In this document: in pieces, positions 7,325 to 15,842 of the stretch | Position numbering within the stretch: the stretch's first letter is position 1 | Layout of the letters: each line of letters begins with the position of its first letter | Virus record (IMG/VR): IMGVR_UViG_3300023237_000012 | Coordinates: 1-64,000 of that record | DNA from: a virus | Direction: 5' to 3' (one strand) | DNA length: 64,000 bases | Notes under the pieces: model-generated | Seen by the model: the letters and a program-made list of their open reading frames with translations, nothing else | Database searches by the model: none | Told to the model about the DNA's origin: nothing | Translations under genes and position numbers: made by a program

Positions 7325-8827
7325 TTAAAATTTGACGGTCTGAACATCATACTTAAATTGTTCCTCCTCGTAGATCTTCCTTCGTTCAGCTCCATGCTTA
7401 TACATATAGTTTTTCCAATTCAAATCTTCTCCAGTATATCGGAAATCATCTATAAAGTCGTAGATTTTAACCAATTCCTTAGAGTGATGTTTTCTTAGAC
7501 CTCTACCAATTGACTGTCTAATGATAACTTCACTCTTGAAGCTTTCAGTAAAAAAAATGTTATGGATGTTCTTAATAGAAATTCCAGTACTAAAAGTTCC
7601 ATAGCTTGCTACGATGATCACATCATCATTCTGCTCCATCCTTGCTTTGAACTCTTCCCTCATATCACCACTAACACTACCATCTACATAATAGACCTTC
7701 TTATCAGTAATGTTTCGTAATTGTCTATATAGTGCTTCACCATAATCTATCTTATGAAATAACACCAACGAATTTGAATGTGACTTATTGATTACTTTCG
7801 TAACGAAGTTAAGTCGCTTTTCGTTTTGGTTAATAAAGTTCTTTTCAAGTGTAAATAACTCTCTTCGTTGTTTTGGGTTCTTAGATAAGAATGCGAATGC
7901 TTCTTTCTGCTCATCTGAAGCATAGTCCATTGTAATCTGTAAAACCTTACAGTTTGCAATATGACCTTCATCTTGAAGATGTTTTGCTTTTACTTGGGTT
8001 ACTAAGGGACCCATAGCAGACATTAATGCTAGTCGGTCAACAGTTCCTTTCTTTGGAATGGTTCCACTTAAACCAAAGCGATAATCACAATGCCAGCATT
8101 TATCCATTATAGTTTGAATTGACTTGCTTTTCGCTTTGTGGGTTTCGTCGACTAATACTGCATCAAATTGTGAGAAGTATTCTTCATCATAGTTTACCAG
8201 TGATTGATAAGTACCTACAACAATATTACTACTCTTACGAATCTCAGCACCCGAATAGATCTGCTGAGTTTTTATGCTTAATTTACCAGCGTTATATTGT
8301 TCAAAGTCACCTGTTGCCTGAATCACAAGACTTACATTTGGTACGATCATTAATATTTTCTTCTTACCTAAAACTTCCATAAGATAGCCTATGACCATAA
8401 ATGAAATTAATGTCTTTCCTGCAGAAGTTGCTAATTCAGCTAAACATCTTTTGTATTTTAGTATTTTGAATGCAGCATCGATCTGATAATCTCTCGGAGT
8501 GATTTCTCGTCCTTCGAAGAATTTTAATGCCCAAGCTTCAAACTCATCTACTTTGATAGTGTCATTGAAAATACGAGTAATTCCAACCATTGTTAATTGG
8601 AAATCATATTCCTTACATATATCGGCTACTTCTTTCCATAGGCCAGCTGGGATGAGGTTTTTCTTAACAAATGAGATCTTGCCATCCCACACACCACGCT
8701 TCACAAGTGGATTAAACCTCCAGCCATCGATGCGTTTAGTTAAACTTGCTTTGAGTTGGTCATATTCTAACTCTGTACAAGAAGTAATAACTAAGAATTT
8801 GTTATTTTCACTTAATGTTAATTGCAT
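7325..8827 (-). CDS. uvsW: UvsW-type DNA helicase
   Basis: 500 aa, matching T4 UvsW (503 aa). SF2 helicase motifs are clear: Q-motif region PRDYQIDAA (111-119), Walker A ATSAGKT (133-139), Walker B VDETHKAK (226-233), SGT motif III (~254-256), and motif VI QSIGRGLRKH near 440. UvsW unwinds branched DNA, reverses forks and removes R-loops, moving T4 from origin-dependent to recombination-dependent replication. The UvsY-like gene lies just upstream, an arrangement also seen near uvsW in T4. The N-terminal ~100 residues would be the DNA-binding domain. High confidence. Confidence 0.92.
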   Translation of the reverse strand: MQLTLSENNKFLVITSCTELEYDQLKASLTKRIDGWRFNPLVKRGVWDGKISFVKKNLIPAGLWKEVADICKEYDFQLTMVGITRIFNDTIKVDEFEAWALKFFEGREITPRDYQIDAAFKILKYKRCLAELATSAGKTLISFMVIGYLMEVLGKKKILMIVPNVSLVIQATGDFEQYNAGKLSIKTQQIYSGAEIRKSSNIVVGTYQSLVNYDEEYFSQFDAVLVDETHKAKSKSIQTIMDKCWHCDYRFGLSGTIPKKGTVDRLALMSAMGPLVTQVKAKHLQDEGHIANCKVLQITMDYASDEQKEAFAFLSKNPKQRRELFTLEKNFINQNEKRLNFVTKVINKSHSNSLVLFHKIDYGEALYRQLRNITDKKVYYVDGSVSGDMREEFKARMEQNDDVIIVASYGTFSTGISIKNIHNIFFTESFKSEVIIRQSIGRGLRKHHSKELVKIYDFIDDFRYTGEDLNWKNYMYKHGAERRKIYEEEQFKYDVQTVKF

Positions 8828-8901
8828 TAATATGCTATTTTATTTTAATGTCCCAATTCTTTACTTTATTGAAATATTTATCTAAGTGTTCTAGAGATAA
8901 A

Positions 8902-9402
8902 TTAATAATCTGACTCACTCAGAGTAATTCGATTTCGTATAGCAAAGGCCATATTGTCTAATGTCTTTACACAGTCTTGATAAAATTCAAGATGAGCACC
9001 AAGTAGCTTTATTTGAAATTTAAGTGAAGCCATATCAGCTTGGATGAATGAAATCTTTTCTTCCTTAGTTAATTTCATATCGTAATCTAAACTGTAATAT
9101 CTGTATTTCGTTTTATGATATGAATCCCAGAATGCACTTCGTTTATAAATAGTAGCTTTTAATTCTACCATCAAGTCAATTACAATCTGCCGGTAAGATA
9201 GCATATCAATTTGCACTTCAGTAAGATTGCGAACTTCTTTAGTCCTATAGGCCAGACTTTTTATTTTTTCTGTCCAGGACTTTCGGTTCCCAACCAACTT
9301 CTTTTCCAATATAACATTCTTAGCACGAGTGTCAAGATCATTATATTCGGTATTCTTTATCTTTGTACTTTCAAAAAGTAGAGCTCCGTCCTGGTCTTCC
9401 AT
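8902..9402 (-). CDS. uvsY: UvsY-like recombination mediator
   Basis: 166 aa (T4 UvsY is 137). Mostly helical and charged. The C-terminal segment (KFQIKLLGAHLEFYQDC then DNMAFAIRNRI) lines up by eye with the UvsY C-terminus (LDFCSGALDAIKSRGFAIKHI). UvsY loads UvsX recombinase onto gp32-coated DNA. Position supports the call: it sits between primase/gp32 and uvsW. The ATG at 9402 overlaps the upstream small gene by 32 bases; there is no better internal ATG before residue 67. UvsX itself is not in the window. Confidence 0.6.
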   Translation of the reverse strand: MEDQDGALLFESTKIKNTEYNDLDTRAKNVILEKKLVGNRKSWTEKIKSLAYRTKEVRNLTEVQIDMLSYRQIVIDLMVELKATIYKRSAFWDSYHKTKYRYYSLDYDMKLTKEEKISFIQADMASLKFQIKLLGAHLEFYQDCVKTLDNMAFAIRNRITLSESDY

Positions 9403-9601
9403 GTTTAGATCGTTTTATTGGTCGCTTGACCTTAGGTTGAAATTTCTTCTTAGGTGGACTGAATGTCATCTTAGGTACCTCGGGTATAATATCTAATTGA
9501 GAAACCCAAGTTAGAAGGTATCTGATGTTACGGTTTTCATTATCGACATCGTCGTAAAAATCTTCAAGTTCATCAGCCACTATACTTTCAGTTATTTTCA
9601 T
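9371..9601 (-). CDS. Small protein with acidic N-terminus and basic tail
   Basis: 76 aa, not recognised. The N-terminal half is acidic (ADELEDFYDDVDNEN). The last ~28 residues are very basic and proline-rich (PPKKKFQPKVKRPIKRSK), typical of a nucleic-acid-binding tail. It overlaps the primase gene by four bases (ATGA) and overlaps uvsY by 32 bases, so it belongs to the replication operon. A replisome accessory role is a guess from context. Confidence 0.6.
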   Translation of the reverse strand: MKITESIVADELEDFYDDVDNENRNIRYLLTWVSQLDIIPEVPKMTFSPPKKKFQPKVKRPIKRSKHGRPGRSSTF

Positions 9602-10671
9602 AGGTACACTATATCCAGATTCGTAGTTGTAAAATAAGAATCTAAATTGTCAAGGCAACCCTTTCTATATTTATATTCATACTTCACTAAATCGTTTAAG
9701 TCTTTGATAGATTTACTTGATATGTTATAATCTTCTAATAGCTTTTTCCACATAAAGACACTCTGTCCAATCTGTGCTTTCTCTATCATTTTTCGTTTAC
9801 CAGCAATATCATTATCGAAGAAGTATCGAACATGTGGAATATCATCAAACTCTGAAATCTTTTTCTTAACTCCAGTAATACCTAAAGAGTTGCGCATAAA
9901 CATTGCATCTATAGGTCCTTCAAATACAGTGAAGGTTCTTGACATATCTACCTCAAGTATACCAAAGATCATTGAGATTTTATTTAAGCTATTAAGATGA
10001 TCCTCAGGAAGATCAATTTTAAGTTTTAGCCTTTCGTATATTCTCTCTATGTTGTAAGTTCTATACTTAGGACCTATGCCATCTAATGATCTAACTTGAA
10101 ATCCAATAATCTTACCGCTTGGAGAGAAATTATAAATGTAAAGATCTTTCTTTCGTGGATCGTATGCAAACTTATTTGCCTTCTGGTGCAAAAGTCTACT
10201 CTTAAGATATGGATATACTCGGTGTGTCTGTTCGTTAATTGGATATGCATTAAAAGCAATACCAATTTGTTCGTATGTTAAACCGTACTTATCAATTTCA
10301 TCAAAAAGATAAAAATCTAAGGTTTCTTGTAACTGTATTTTAAAACGATGATCTTTAATGTAGTTAATTACATTTACTCGTTCTTCTCCCTCGAAGTTTT
10401 TATCGAAATGCTCTAAGAAGTAATCTACAGTTTCATGGACATTGCAGTTATAGCAATGGTAATAAAGATCATTCCAATAAATGTTACCTCGTTTCTTTCG
10501 TTCGTCATCTGCAGAATCTCCACAATATGGACAAGCAAAGTTTAAACGATCTTTACTATCTTCAGTCCTTCTTTTCTCACCGACTGGGTGTGATATGTAA
10601 AGGATCCCAGTCACCTTATCGATGATCTGGGATCTCATATTTACATCAAGCTTTACAGCTTCTTCAACCAT
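9598..10671 (-). CDS. 61: DnaG-type primase (T4 gp61-like)
   Basis: 357 aa, close to T4 gp61 (342). The N-terminal zinc ribbon has four cysteines: CPYC (47-50) and CYNC (73-76). The central part has a Toprim-like catalytic core with VFEGPIDAMF (acidic residue after the first strand) and FFDNDIAGKRK (DxD). Primase makes short RNA primers for lagging-strand synthesis and works with the gp41 helicase, which is not in this window. It lies 3 bases downstream of gp32 and overlaps the next gene by ATGA, so single-strand binding protein, primase and UvsY are produced together. Confidence 0.85.
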   Translation of the reverse strand: MVEEAVKLDVNMRSQIIDKVTGILYISHPVGEKRRTEDSKDRLNFACPYCGDSADDERKKRGNIYWNDLYYHCYNCNVHETVDYFLEHFDKNFEGEERVNVINYIKDHRFKIQLQETLDFYLFDEIDKYGLTYEQIGIAFNAYPINEQTHRVYPYLKSRLLHQKANKFAYDPRKKDLYIYNFSPSGKIIGFQVRSLDGIGPKYRTYNIERIYERLKLKIDLPEDHLNSLNKISMIFGILEVDMSRTFTVFEGPIDAMFMRNSLGITGVKKKISEFDDIPHVRYFFDNDIAGKRKMIEKAQIGQSVFMWKKLLEDYNISSKSIKDLNDLVKYEYKYRKGCLDNLDSYFTTTNLDIVYL

Positions 10672-10674
10672 TTC

Positions 10675-11610
10675 TTATAGGTCTAATCCATCAAGAAAGT
10701 CATCTAATTTTTCATCAGCGTCTACTGGCGCTTCTGCAGTTGCAGTTTCTGTCTGTGCTGCCACAGTTTCAGTTGCTTTTGTTGCTGCTGCTTCGGTCTT
10801 CATATTACCGCTTGGCTTTGTGCTCATAGTTTTCTGTGTTATAGCTGCTATTGAACTTCCAGGCGATGCGAACATTGAAAGAACGCCATGTACACGATTT
10901 GCTTGGTCAGTAGTCCAAGGTGTATAATCCCAACTATCTAATTTTGGAGCAGCATTCAAGTAAGCAAGAATTGCTGTTCTGCTTTCAGAACTATCAGATA
11001 CAGCTTCACCTTCAAGAATCATTGGACTAGTTTTACCCATGAACTTACAAGAGTCATAATTTGGATAACCACCTTTCTTAGAGATGTTAAGTTCAAAGTT
11101 CTTACCATCAAACGGATCAAATACTTGTACTGGTTCATCGAACTTAGGATTTAACTCATCGTCAATCTTAAGCTTAATCTTATATCCAAATTTGAATATT
11201 TTAAGTTGACCTTCAAGTGCTGGATTTTGCTTGTCAGTTACGATTTGAACTAACGCGTAATATACTTCTTTACGTTTCAATTCTTCAGACATTTTATTGT
11301 CTACAGCTGAATCACTGTTACGAAGTCTGAAGAACATGTCTTGAATAATACACTTGTCACCAATAGTTGACGGAGAGTCAACGTAGAAACCCTTTCCATC
11401 AGAGTCAGTTAACCAATAAACATACTTGCGTATGAATGGTTTTCTTGGATTAGATGGGTTTGGTAGGAATCTAATCTGAGAACTATAAGTTCCATCAGAT
11501 CCTTGTTCTGCTTTAGGTGCATATAGATCGCTACCACCTTTTTTTTCGTCTCCAGTGTCGAGATCACTTACTCCAACACTAAAAATATCGAATTCTTTTT
11601 CATTTGCCAT
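10675..11610 (-). CDS. 32: Single-stranded DNA-binding protein (T4 gp32-like)
   Basis: 311 aa (T4 gp32 is 301). Shared landmarks: IRFLPNPSNPRKPF, KGFYVDSPSTIGDKC, a central GQLKIFKFGYKI followed by PFDGKNFEL and YPNYDSCKF, and an acidic tail DEKLDDFLDGLDL used for protein contacts. It coats single-stranded DNA in replication, recombination and repair. The T4 zinc site (one His plus CxxC) is not conserved: only one Cys remains in that region, so this version is probably zinc-free. An Ala/Thr-rich linker precedes the tail. It heads an operon with primase and UvsY; a TATATATT box lies 143 bases upstream. Confidence 0.88.
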   Translation of the reverse strand: MANEKEFDIFSVGVSDLDTGDEKKGGSDLYAPKAEQGSDGTYSSQIRFLPNPSNPRKPFIRKYVYWLTDSDGKGFYVDSPSTIGDKCIIQDMFFRLRNSDSAVDNKMSEELKRKEVYYALVQIVTDKQNPALEGQLKIFKFGYKIKLKIDDELNPKFDEPVQVFDPFDGKNFELNISKKGGYPNYDSCKFMGKTSPMILEGEAVSDSSESRTAILAYLNAAPKLDSWDYTPWTTDQANRVHGVLSMFASPGSSIAAITQKTMSTKPSGNMKTEAAATKATETVAAQTETATAEAPVDADEKLDDFLDGLDL

Positions 11611-11768
11611 TTTTACTTGCCTTATTTTGTTTTACTTATTAATTTACATAAGCTCCACAATACTTGTCTCTTAGCTGCCTAGAATTTCTGCCAATTAACT
11701 TGCCTCGTTTTGCCTAATTTGAAAGGGCCTACCTTCCACTAGTTATATATTGATACTCTTGGTTTGTT

Positions 11769-12056
11769 TTAACTTATAATAACATCTAATGCTATTATAC
11801 CGCTAATTATCTTCTCTTCAACCAAAATATATTCAACATCGTTATAGTTAAGAACTTGAGCTCCCGACCAGTGATATGCAACTTTCATCCCAAGTTTAAA
11901 TCTATCTGTACATTTAGTACCTATAGAGACGATCGTTCCAGCATAAGGTGGGATATTACCACTATCAGTGCTTGGTGTGACTAGATATATTGAACCTACC
12001 TTCTCAGGGGCCTTATCTTTAAGAATGAGAATCTTTTTTCCTATTATTGTGATCAT
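11769..12056 (-). CDS. GroES / gp31-like co-chaperonin
   Basis: 95 aa, the size of GroES. The domain order fits: N-terminal strand ITIIGKKILILKDKA, a mobile-loop region TPSTDSGNIPPY, the core strand AGTIVSIG, GMKVAYHWSG, and the closing strand EYILVEEKIISGI. In T4, gp31 replaces GroES to cap GroEL while folding the major capsid protein gp23, so a phage-specific co-chaperonin is expected here. It stands alone between the RuvC-like gene and gp32, with ~190 bases of its own upstream sequence, suggesting independent control. Confidence 0.75.
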   Translation of the reverse strand: MITIIGKKILILKDKAPEKVGSIYLVTPSTDSGNIPPYAGTIVSIGTKCTDRFKLGMKVAYHWSGAQVLNYNDVEYILVEEKIISGIIALDVIIS

Positions 12057-12244
12057 AATGAAACAAGTTGTGAAATCTGCGGTATAATGTTTACTAGATG
12101 TTACGAAGGAAAAGAGTCTAGTTATTTCTAGTTATTGATTTTTGGTAAACAAAGATCTTACAATTATATAACTATCTATAAGTCTTTTAAGATTCATTCT
12201 TTTCCTTATGATTATTAGACATCATTATTCTTAATGTAGTTTAC

Positions 12245-12901
12245 TTAATCATTACTATTCAGTTTAGCCTCTAAACATTTTACAATAAAATAGCTATCTA
12301 CAATGTCATCTACTGGTTTACTTATCTTCTTAGGATCATAAGTCTTATCCTGAATCCACTGCCAAAACGGATTCTGTTCTAAGATAGGATCTTTTAAGAC
12401 ATTACTTTTAAAAGCATTTACCATATACAGCTTATCACAATTGCCTTTCCCTGCCAGTTTCTTTACTGCAGATGGTTGAAAAATGTAAAATGATCTCAGC
12501 CCGTAAGAAGAGATTAATTTCTGTCTTAAATAAGTATTGTACATTATCATATCGATAAAGCTGTTACCTTTAGATCCGTATGAAAATCCTTCTATGGCAA
12601 AATCGCTTATGTCGTACTTATCTTTTAAAGTCGTATCTATTAGAGTTGCAATATCTGAAGCGTCTTTCTGCTTATTTAATTCCTTCTCTCGGAAATCATC
12701 GTTTGCAACGTCACGCTTGTACATTACTCCAGTGATTCTATTAGTACTCATTAATTCGTCATGAATTAAAAATGCTTTCTTGATAGGACTCTTGAATGAA
12801 TCTTTAGGGTAATTGAAAAATGAAATGAATTCGTAAGCCCCGTCTACAAAGATACATGCTGCTGGACTATTAAGAGAAAAATCTATACCGACTAATGCCA
12901 A
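12245..12901 (-). CDS. RuvC-like Holliday-junction resolvase
   Basis: 218 aa. RNase H-like fold with the RuvC acidic set: D7 in GIDFSLNSPA, E104 in FAIEGFSYGSKG, and D198/D199/D202 in KPVDDIVDSYF. RuvC-type enzymes cut four-way junctions so branched replication intermediates can be packaged. T4 uses the unrelated endonuclease VII (gp49), so this looks like a functional replacement. It is followed by 188 bases without a clear gene and then the GroES-like gene. The extra ~50 residues compared with bacterial RuvC lie in the region 55-95. Confidence 0.7.
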   Translation of the reverse strand: MALVGIDFSLNSPAACIFVDGAYEFISFFNYPKDSFKSPIKKAFLIHDELMSTNRITGVMYKRDVANDDFREKELNKQKDASDIATLIDTTLKDKYDISDFAIEGFSYGSKGNSFIDMIMYNTYLRQKLISSYGLRSFYIFQPSAVKKLAGKGNCDKLYMVNAFKSNVLKDPILEQNPFWQWIQDKTYDPKKISKPVDDIVDSYFIVKCLEAKLNSND

Positions 12902-12923
12902 TGTTGTTATTCTTTAAATATTA

Positions 12924-13226
12924 TTACCAAGTACCAAATTCTTTATGCCAGTATAAAGCAGAGAATGGATCTTTAGCGTGTTTTGAATTACGTCCACCCA
13001 TTCTACTCCAGAAATTATCCTGTCTATCTTTATCTTTATGCTGTGTAAAGTCTTCCATGTTAGAATCTCCACCATGAACCACTTTATATTTGTCTCCTTT
13101 CTTAGCCAAAACCATCCACTTTTTAGCTTTGTCGGACGATTTCCGCTTTACACCAACTTTAGTAAAGCCTTTCTTACGATAGCGTTCTGGTATTTCTGAT
13201 TCTTTTAAGAATTCTGAAAAATTCAT
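12924..13226 (-). CDS. Conserved small phage protein with capsid-targeting leader
   Basis: 100 aa. It starts MNFSEFLKE|SE, a short leader with the site after E9. The rest is a compact conserved domain I recognise from hypothetical proteins of marine T4-like phages: KKWMVLAKKGDKYKVVHGG, then MEDFTQHKD..R..NFW.RMGG, ending PFSALYWHKEFGTW. Function is unknown; the many Lys, Arg and His suggest nucleic-acid contact. It lies 5 bases downstream of another leader gene. Confidence 0.72.
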   Translation of the reverse strand: MNFSEFLKESEIPERYRKKGFTKVGVKRKSSDKAKKWMVLAKKGDKYKVVHGGDSNMEDFTQHKDKDRQDNFWSRMGGRNSKHAKDPFSALYWHKEFGTW

Positions 13227-13231
13227 TAGGC

Positions 13232-14047
13232 TTATTCTTTAAGTTTTGCTATCAATTGAATTGTATAGAATTTAGCATCTTGCCAATCATCATTAGCATC
13301 TTCCCATTCTTCATATTCTTCACTATCCTCATCATAGTCTTCGTTATCTTCTACCATTTCATAATCTTCTAGAGTATTTACTGCTCTTTCGATATTATCA
13401 CCAATTTCGGTAAGTGCTTTAGGATTTTTAGAGTTTGCTGATAGTTCATCTACTACGCCTTGAACATTATCAAAGTCAAAATCATCAGCACCTTGAGTTT
13501 CAAGATCTGCTAATAGATTAAACAATGTTTCTGCCGATGTACCTTTCTTAGGCTTCCAGTTAGCATATTTCTTTACATAATTTGCTGCCTCATTAACAGA
13601 ATCAAGATTTTCTGCCATTGAACGCATGAGCAGCTCGGGATATCTAACAGAATCTTCGACAATACTTTGAACATGGTAGTAGTACGTATTATTTAATTCC
13701 TCTTCATACTGTTCAGGATAGAGTGGAAAACCTTGTTGCGTTCGTTGCTTCTTAGTTGTTTCGATTCCCTTCCACTTCTTTTGAAGTATTACGGCTCCCG
13801 CTCCAGTTAGTGGATATGCATTCTTACGTTGAAGATGCTCGTTCTTTTTGTACCACGCCTTCTGCTTCTTAGCGAGTCGCGCAGTAAATTTTCCGTGCCT
13901 TGCAAGAGTAAGCAGGTCAAAGAGATATTCTTGAACTGTACCCTTTTGAGGAGTCCAGCCAGCATATTCTTTATTCCACGACCCTGGCTCAACTCCAGTT
14001 CGAGTTTGCTCGTTTAGAAATTGTGAAAATGTTGAAATGTGTTTCAT
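13232..14047 (-). CDS. Two-repeat protein with capsid-targeting leader
   Basis: 271 aa. The leader MKHISTFSQFLNE|Q has its site after E13. Two copies of one motif follow: KEYAGWTPQKGTVQEYLFDLL near 26-46 and KKYANWKPKKGTSAETLFNLL near 159-179. The linker is basic (KKQKAWYKKN), while the C-terminus is very acidic (DYDEDSEEYEEWEDANDDW). No known family. A candidate late promoter lies 21 bases upstream of the ATG. Probably an internal head protein. Confidence 0.72.
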   Translation of the reverse strand: MKHISTFSQFLNEQTRTGVEPGSWNKEYAGWTPQKGTVQEYLFDLLTLARHGKFTARLAKKQKAWYKKNEHLQRKNAYPLTGAGAVILQKKWKGIETTKKQRTQQGFPLYPEQYEEELNNTYYYHVQSIVEDSVRYPELLMRSMAENLDSVNEAANYVKKYANWKPKKGTSAETLFNLLADLETQGADDFDFDNVQGVVDELSANSKNPKALTEIGDNIERAVNTLEDYEMVEDNEDYDEDSEEYEEWEDANDDWQDAKFYTIQLIAKLKE

Positions 14048-14068
14048 AATAATTTGTTTTGTTTTTTG

Positions 14069-14076
14069 TATATATC
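14069..14076 (-). promoter_or_regulatory. Candidate late promoter (GATATATA)
   Basis: Minus-strand GATATATACAAAA, 21 bases before the ATG at 14047, in the gap between two leader genes. Confidence 0.5.
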
Positions 14077-14083
14077 TAAGACT

Positions 14084-14437
14084 CTATAGTTTTTTTCCAA
14101 GTGCTGAGCCTAAAGCAGCACCTACTAATCTACTCGTAAGAAGGTCATAAATCACACCCTTCTCAATACCTAATACTTTCGCAATTAATTTACCGATAGT
14201 TTTACCTAAAGCAAAACCAGTTAGTCCACCAAATATAGATCCAAATAAACCTTCGTTAATTACTTCTTGCATTGCTGCTTCCAAGTCTTGACCATTAGCA
14301 TTTGCAGTTAATAGCTTTTCAACGACTAAATCAATAGCTACATCTTGATCTTCTGTAAGTTCAACAGATTCTTGAAGTGCTCTTTGAAATAATACATCTT
14401 CATCAGTCTCTAATAAGTATTCTTTGTAGGTCTTCAT
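14084..14437 (-). CDS. Glycine-rich protein with T4 internal-protein-type leader
   Basis: 117 aa. It starts MKTYKEYLLE|T, almost the T4 IPIII leader MKTYQEFIAE|A and with the same 10-residue spacing to the cut site. A second possible site is in VELTE. Residues 65-117 are hydrophobic and Gly-rich (GLFGSIFGGLTGFALGKTIGK, LVGAALGSALGKKL), like a glycine-zipper membrane segment. A packaged, membrane-active protein is an attractive inference: it could insert in the host envelope during injection. A promoter-like box ends only 4 bases before the ATG. Confidence 0.72.
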   Translation of the reverse strand: MKTYKEYLLETDEDVLFQRALQESVELTEDQDVAIDLVVEKLLTANANGQDLEAAMQEVINEGLFGSIFGGLTGFALGKTIGKLIAKVLGIEKGVIYDLLTSRLVGAALGSALGKKL

Positions 14438-14441
14438 GTAT

Positions 14442-14449
14442 TATATATC
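14442..14449 (-). promoter_or_regulatory. Candidate late promoter very close to a start codon
   Basis: Minus-strand GATATATAATAC, ending 4 bases before the ATG at 14437. If used like a T4 late promoter, the transcript would begin at or inside the start codon, i.e. be leaderless. Confidence 0.4.
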
Positions 14450-14451
14450 AA

Positions 14452-15009
14452 CTATGCTTTATAGCCGTATTTTATTTCGAGAATGTTATACTTAAAGTTA
14501 AGATCAAACGTATTAAACTCAACTGTATTATTACTAAAGTTAAGGTCTAAGCCACTGATTCCTATGAATAACATTTCCTTCATTTGAACATTTACAAATA
14601 CATTACCTTCTCCGTCAAATAATTGTATTCCTGCACCTTCTGGGATCCAGGGCTTATCTCCACCAAGTCCATAATAATACTCAAAAAGTTCAAGTGCCAT
14701 CCAGTAGTTAAAAAATCCATCAAAAGATTGCATAGTTACTGTAAGATCTTTTTGGTATAGTCGTTGAGTAGGTTCAGAAGATCTAAAGCTTCTTTCGTAT
14801 CCTGGCGCATCTAATTGAGACACTGGATCAAACGATGGTCCTGGTAAGTTCAACGATTGTATGCCATAATTGAAAGCATCTATAGGCTCCTTAATCATAC
14901 TACCTGGCATCTTATTAAGTACAGGTTTGTACTTATCTACAATCGACTGTGGAATAAAGTTCCTTGGAAAATCGAATTTGAAGTGATCATTTTTTGAACT
15001 TAAAAACAT
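14452..15009 (-). CDS. Tail-tube-fold virion protein (gp19/gp54-like)
   Basis: 185 aa. Features of the tail-tube fold: LNLPGPSFDPV near 53-63, the segment TVTMQSFDGFFNYWMALELFEYYYG (90-114, where the tube fold has its long strand and helix), and a C-terminal strand pair MLFIGISGLDLNFSNN. The tube itself would normally lie next to the sheath gene, which is absent here, so it may be a baseplate or tail-end member of the same family. It overlaps the next gene by one base (TAATG) and probably forms a unit with the two virion genes to its right. Confidence 0.45.
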   Translation of the reverse strand: MFLSSKNDHFKFDFPRNFIPQSIVDKYKPVLNKMPGSMIKEPIDAFNYGIQSLNLPGPSFDPVSQLDAPGYERSFRSSEPTQRLYQKDLTVTMQSFDGFFNYWMALELFEYYYGLGGDKPWIPEGAGIQLFDGEGNVFVNVQMKEMLFIGISGLDLNFSNNTVEFNTFDLNFKYNILEIKYGYKA

Positions 15010-15842
15010 TATATCATTGTTCTTTGAAGTGCAGCAGCTGCTACTACAACTGTTGCTTTATCTGTCTTACCTTTAACCTTACCTTGAACAACAGCAGTCT
15101 GCCCAGCTTTATTCTGAGCATCTTGTGCTAATTTCTGAGCACTTCGTGCAGCAATTTGAAGTGCTTCGATAGTACTATCTTGGCCTTCGTTCTCTGTAGT
15201 AAGTTCAGTTATAGTGTTTGACATTTGTTGATTTGAAGCTTTTAATGCAGAGATAGTAATATTTTGATCTGCAACTTGTTGAGCTAAATCATTTCTCTCT
15301 ATTTTAAGTGCTGCTGTTTCTACTTTTAATTTAGCAACTTCCTCACTATATTTTAGTGTTAAGTCTTCTATTTGCGATGTAAGAGTTTTCCTAGCATCAT
15401 CTGTAAGAGATAGAAATTTCCCAGTGTATAAAACAGTTTCATCTGAAGTATCACCTTCAGGGCTTACGTCTTGAGTTGATATGTAAAAGTTATCGTTATT
15501 TAATTTGAGTATCTTCTTGCTATCCTCAGCACTTATTCTGAATATGACTTGGCCTTGAGATAAATCTAAATCCTTTACGTTAGTATAGTACGCAATTCGT
15601 ACCTCATCTTTTTCCCCAATAAATGATATGTAAACATTACCAACATTAGAAAGATCAATCGGTGTATCTTCACCACTCGTATCTTCGTATAATGTAAAAA
15701 TGAAATAATCATCAAATGGACTTATTCGTATTGAACCATCACCTTGTGGTAGTGGTTGTTCATTAACTGACGTAGCTTTAAACTCTTTATAAGTTTCAGC
15801 TTTCTGTCTGTCAAGTGATATGTTAGTTTCAATACTTGCCAT
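15009..15842 (-). CDS. Virion protein with beta N-terminus and coiled-coil stalk
   Basis: 277 aa. Residues ~35-145 look beta-rich (IRISPFDDYFIFTLYED, VYISFIGEKDEVRIAYYT). Residues ~150-250 are a long coiled coil (TSQIEDLTLKYSEEVAKLKV and onward), ending in an Ala/Val-rich tail. This head-plus-stalk design suits a trimeric fibre or whisker piece. It overlaps both neighbours by one base. Family not recognised; a tail or neck appendage is inferred from position. Confidence 0.55.
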   Translation of the reverse strand: MASIETNISLDRQKAETYKEFKATSVNEQPLPQGDGSIRISPFDDYFIFTLYEDTSGEDTPIDLSNVGNVYISFIGEKDEVRIAYYTNVKDLDLSQGQVIFRISAEDSKKILKLNNDNFYISTQDVSPEGDTSDETVLYTGKFLSLTDDARKTLTSQIEDLTLKYSEEVAKLKVETAALKIERNDLAQQVADQNITISALKASNQQMSNTITELTTENEGQDSTIEALQIAARSAQKLAQDAQNKAGQTAVVQGKVKGKTDKATVVVAAAALQRTMI

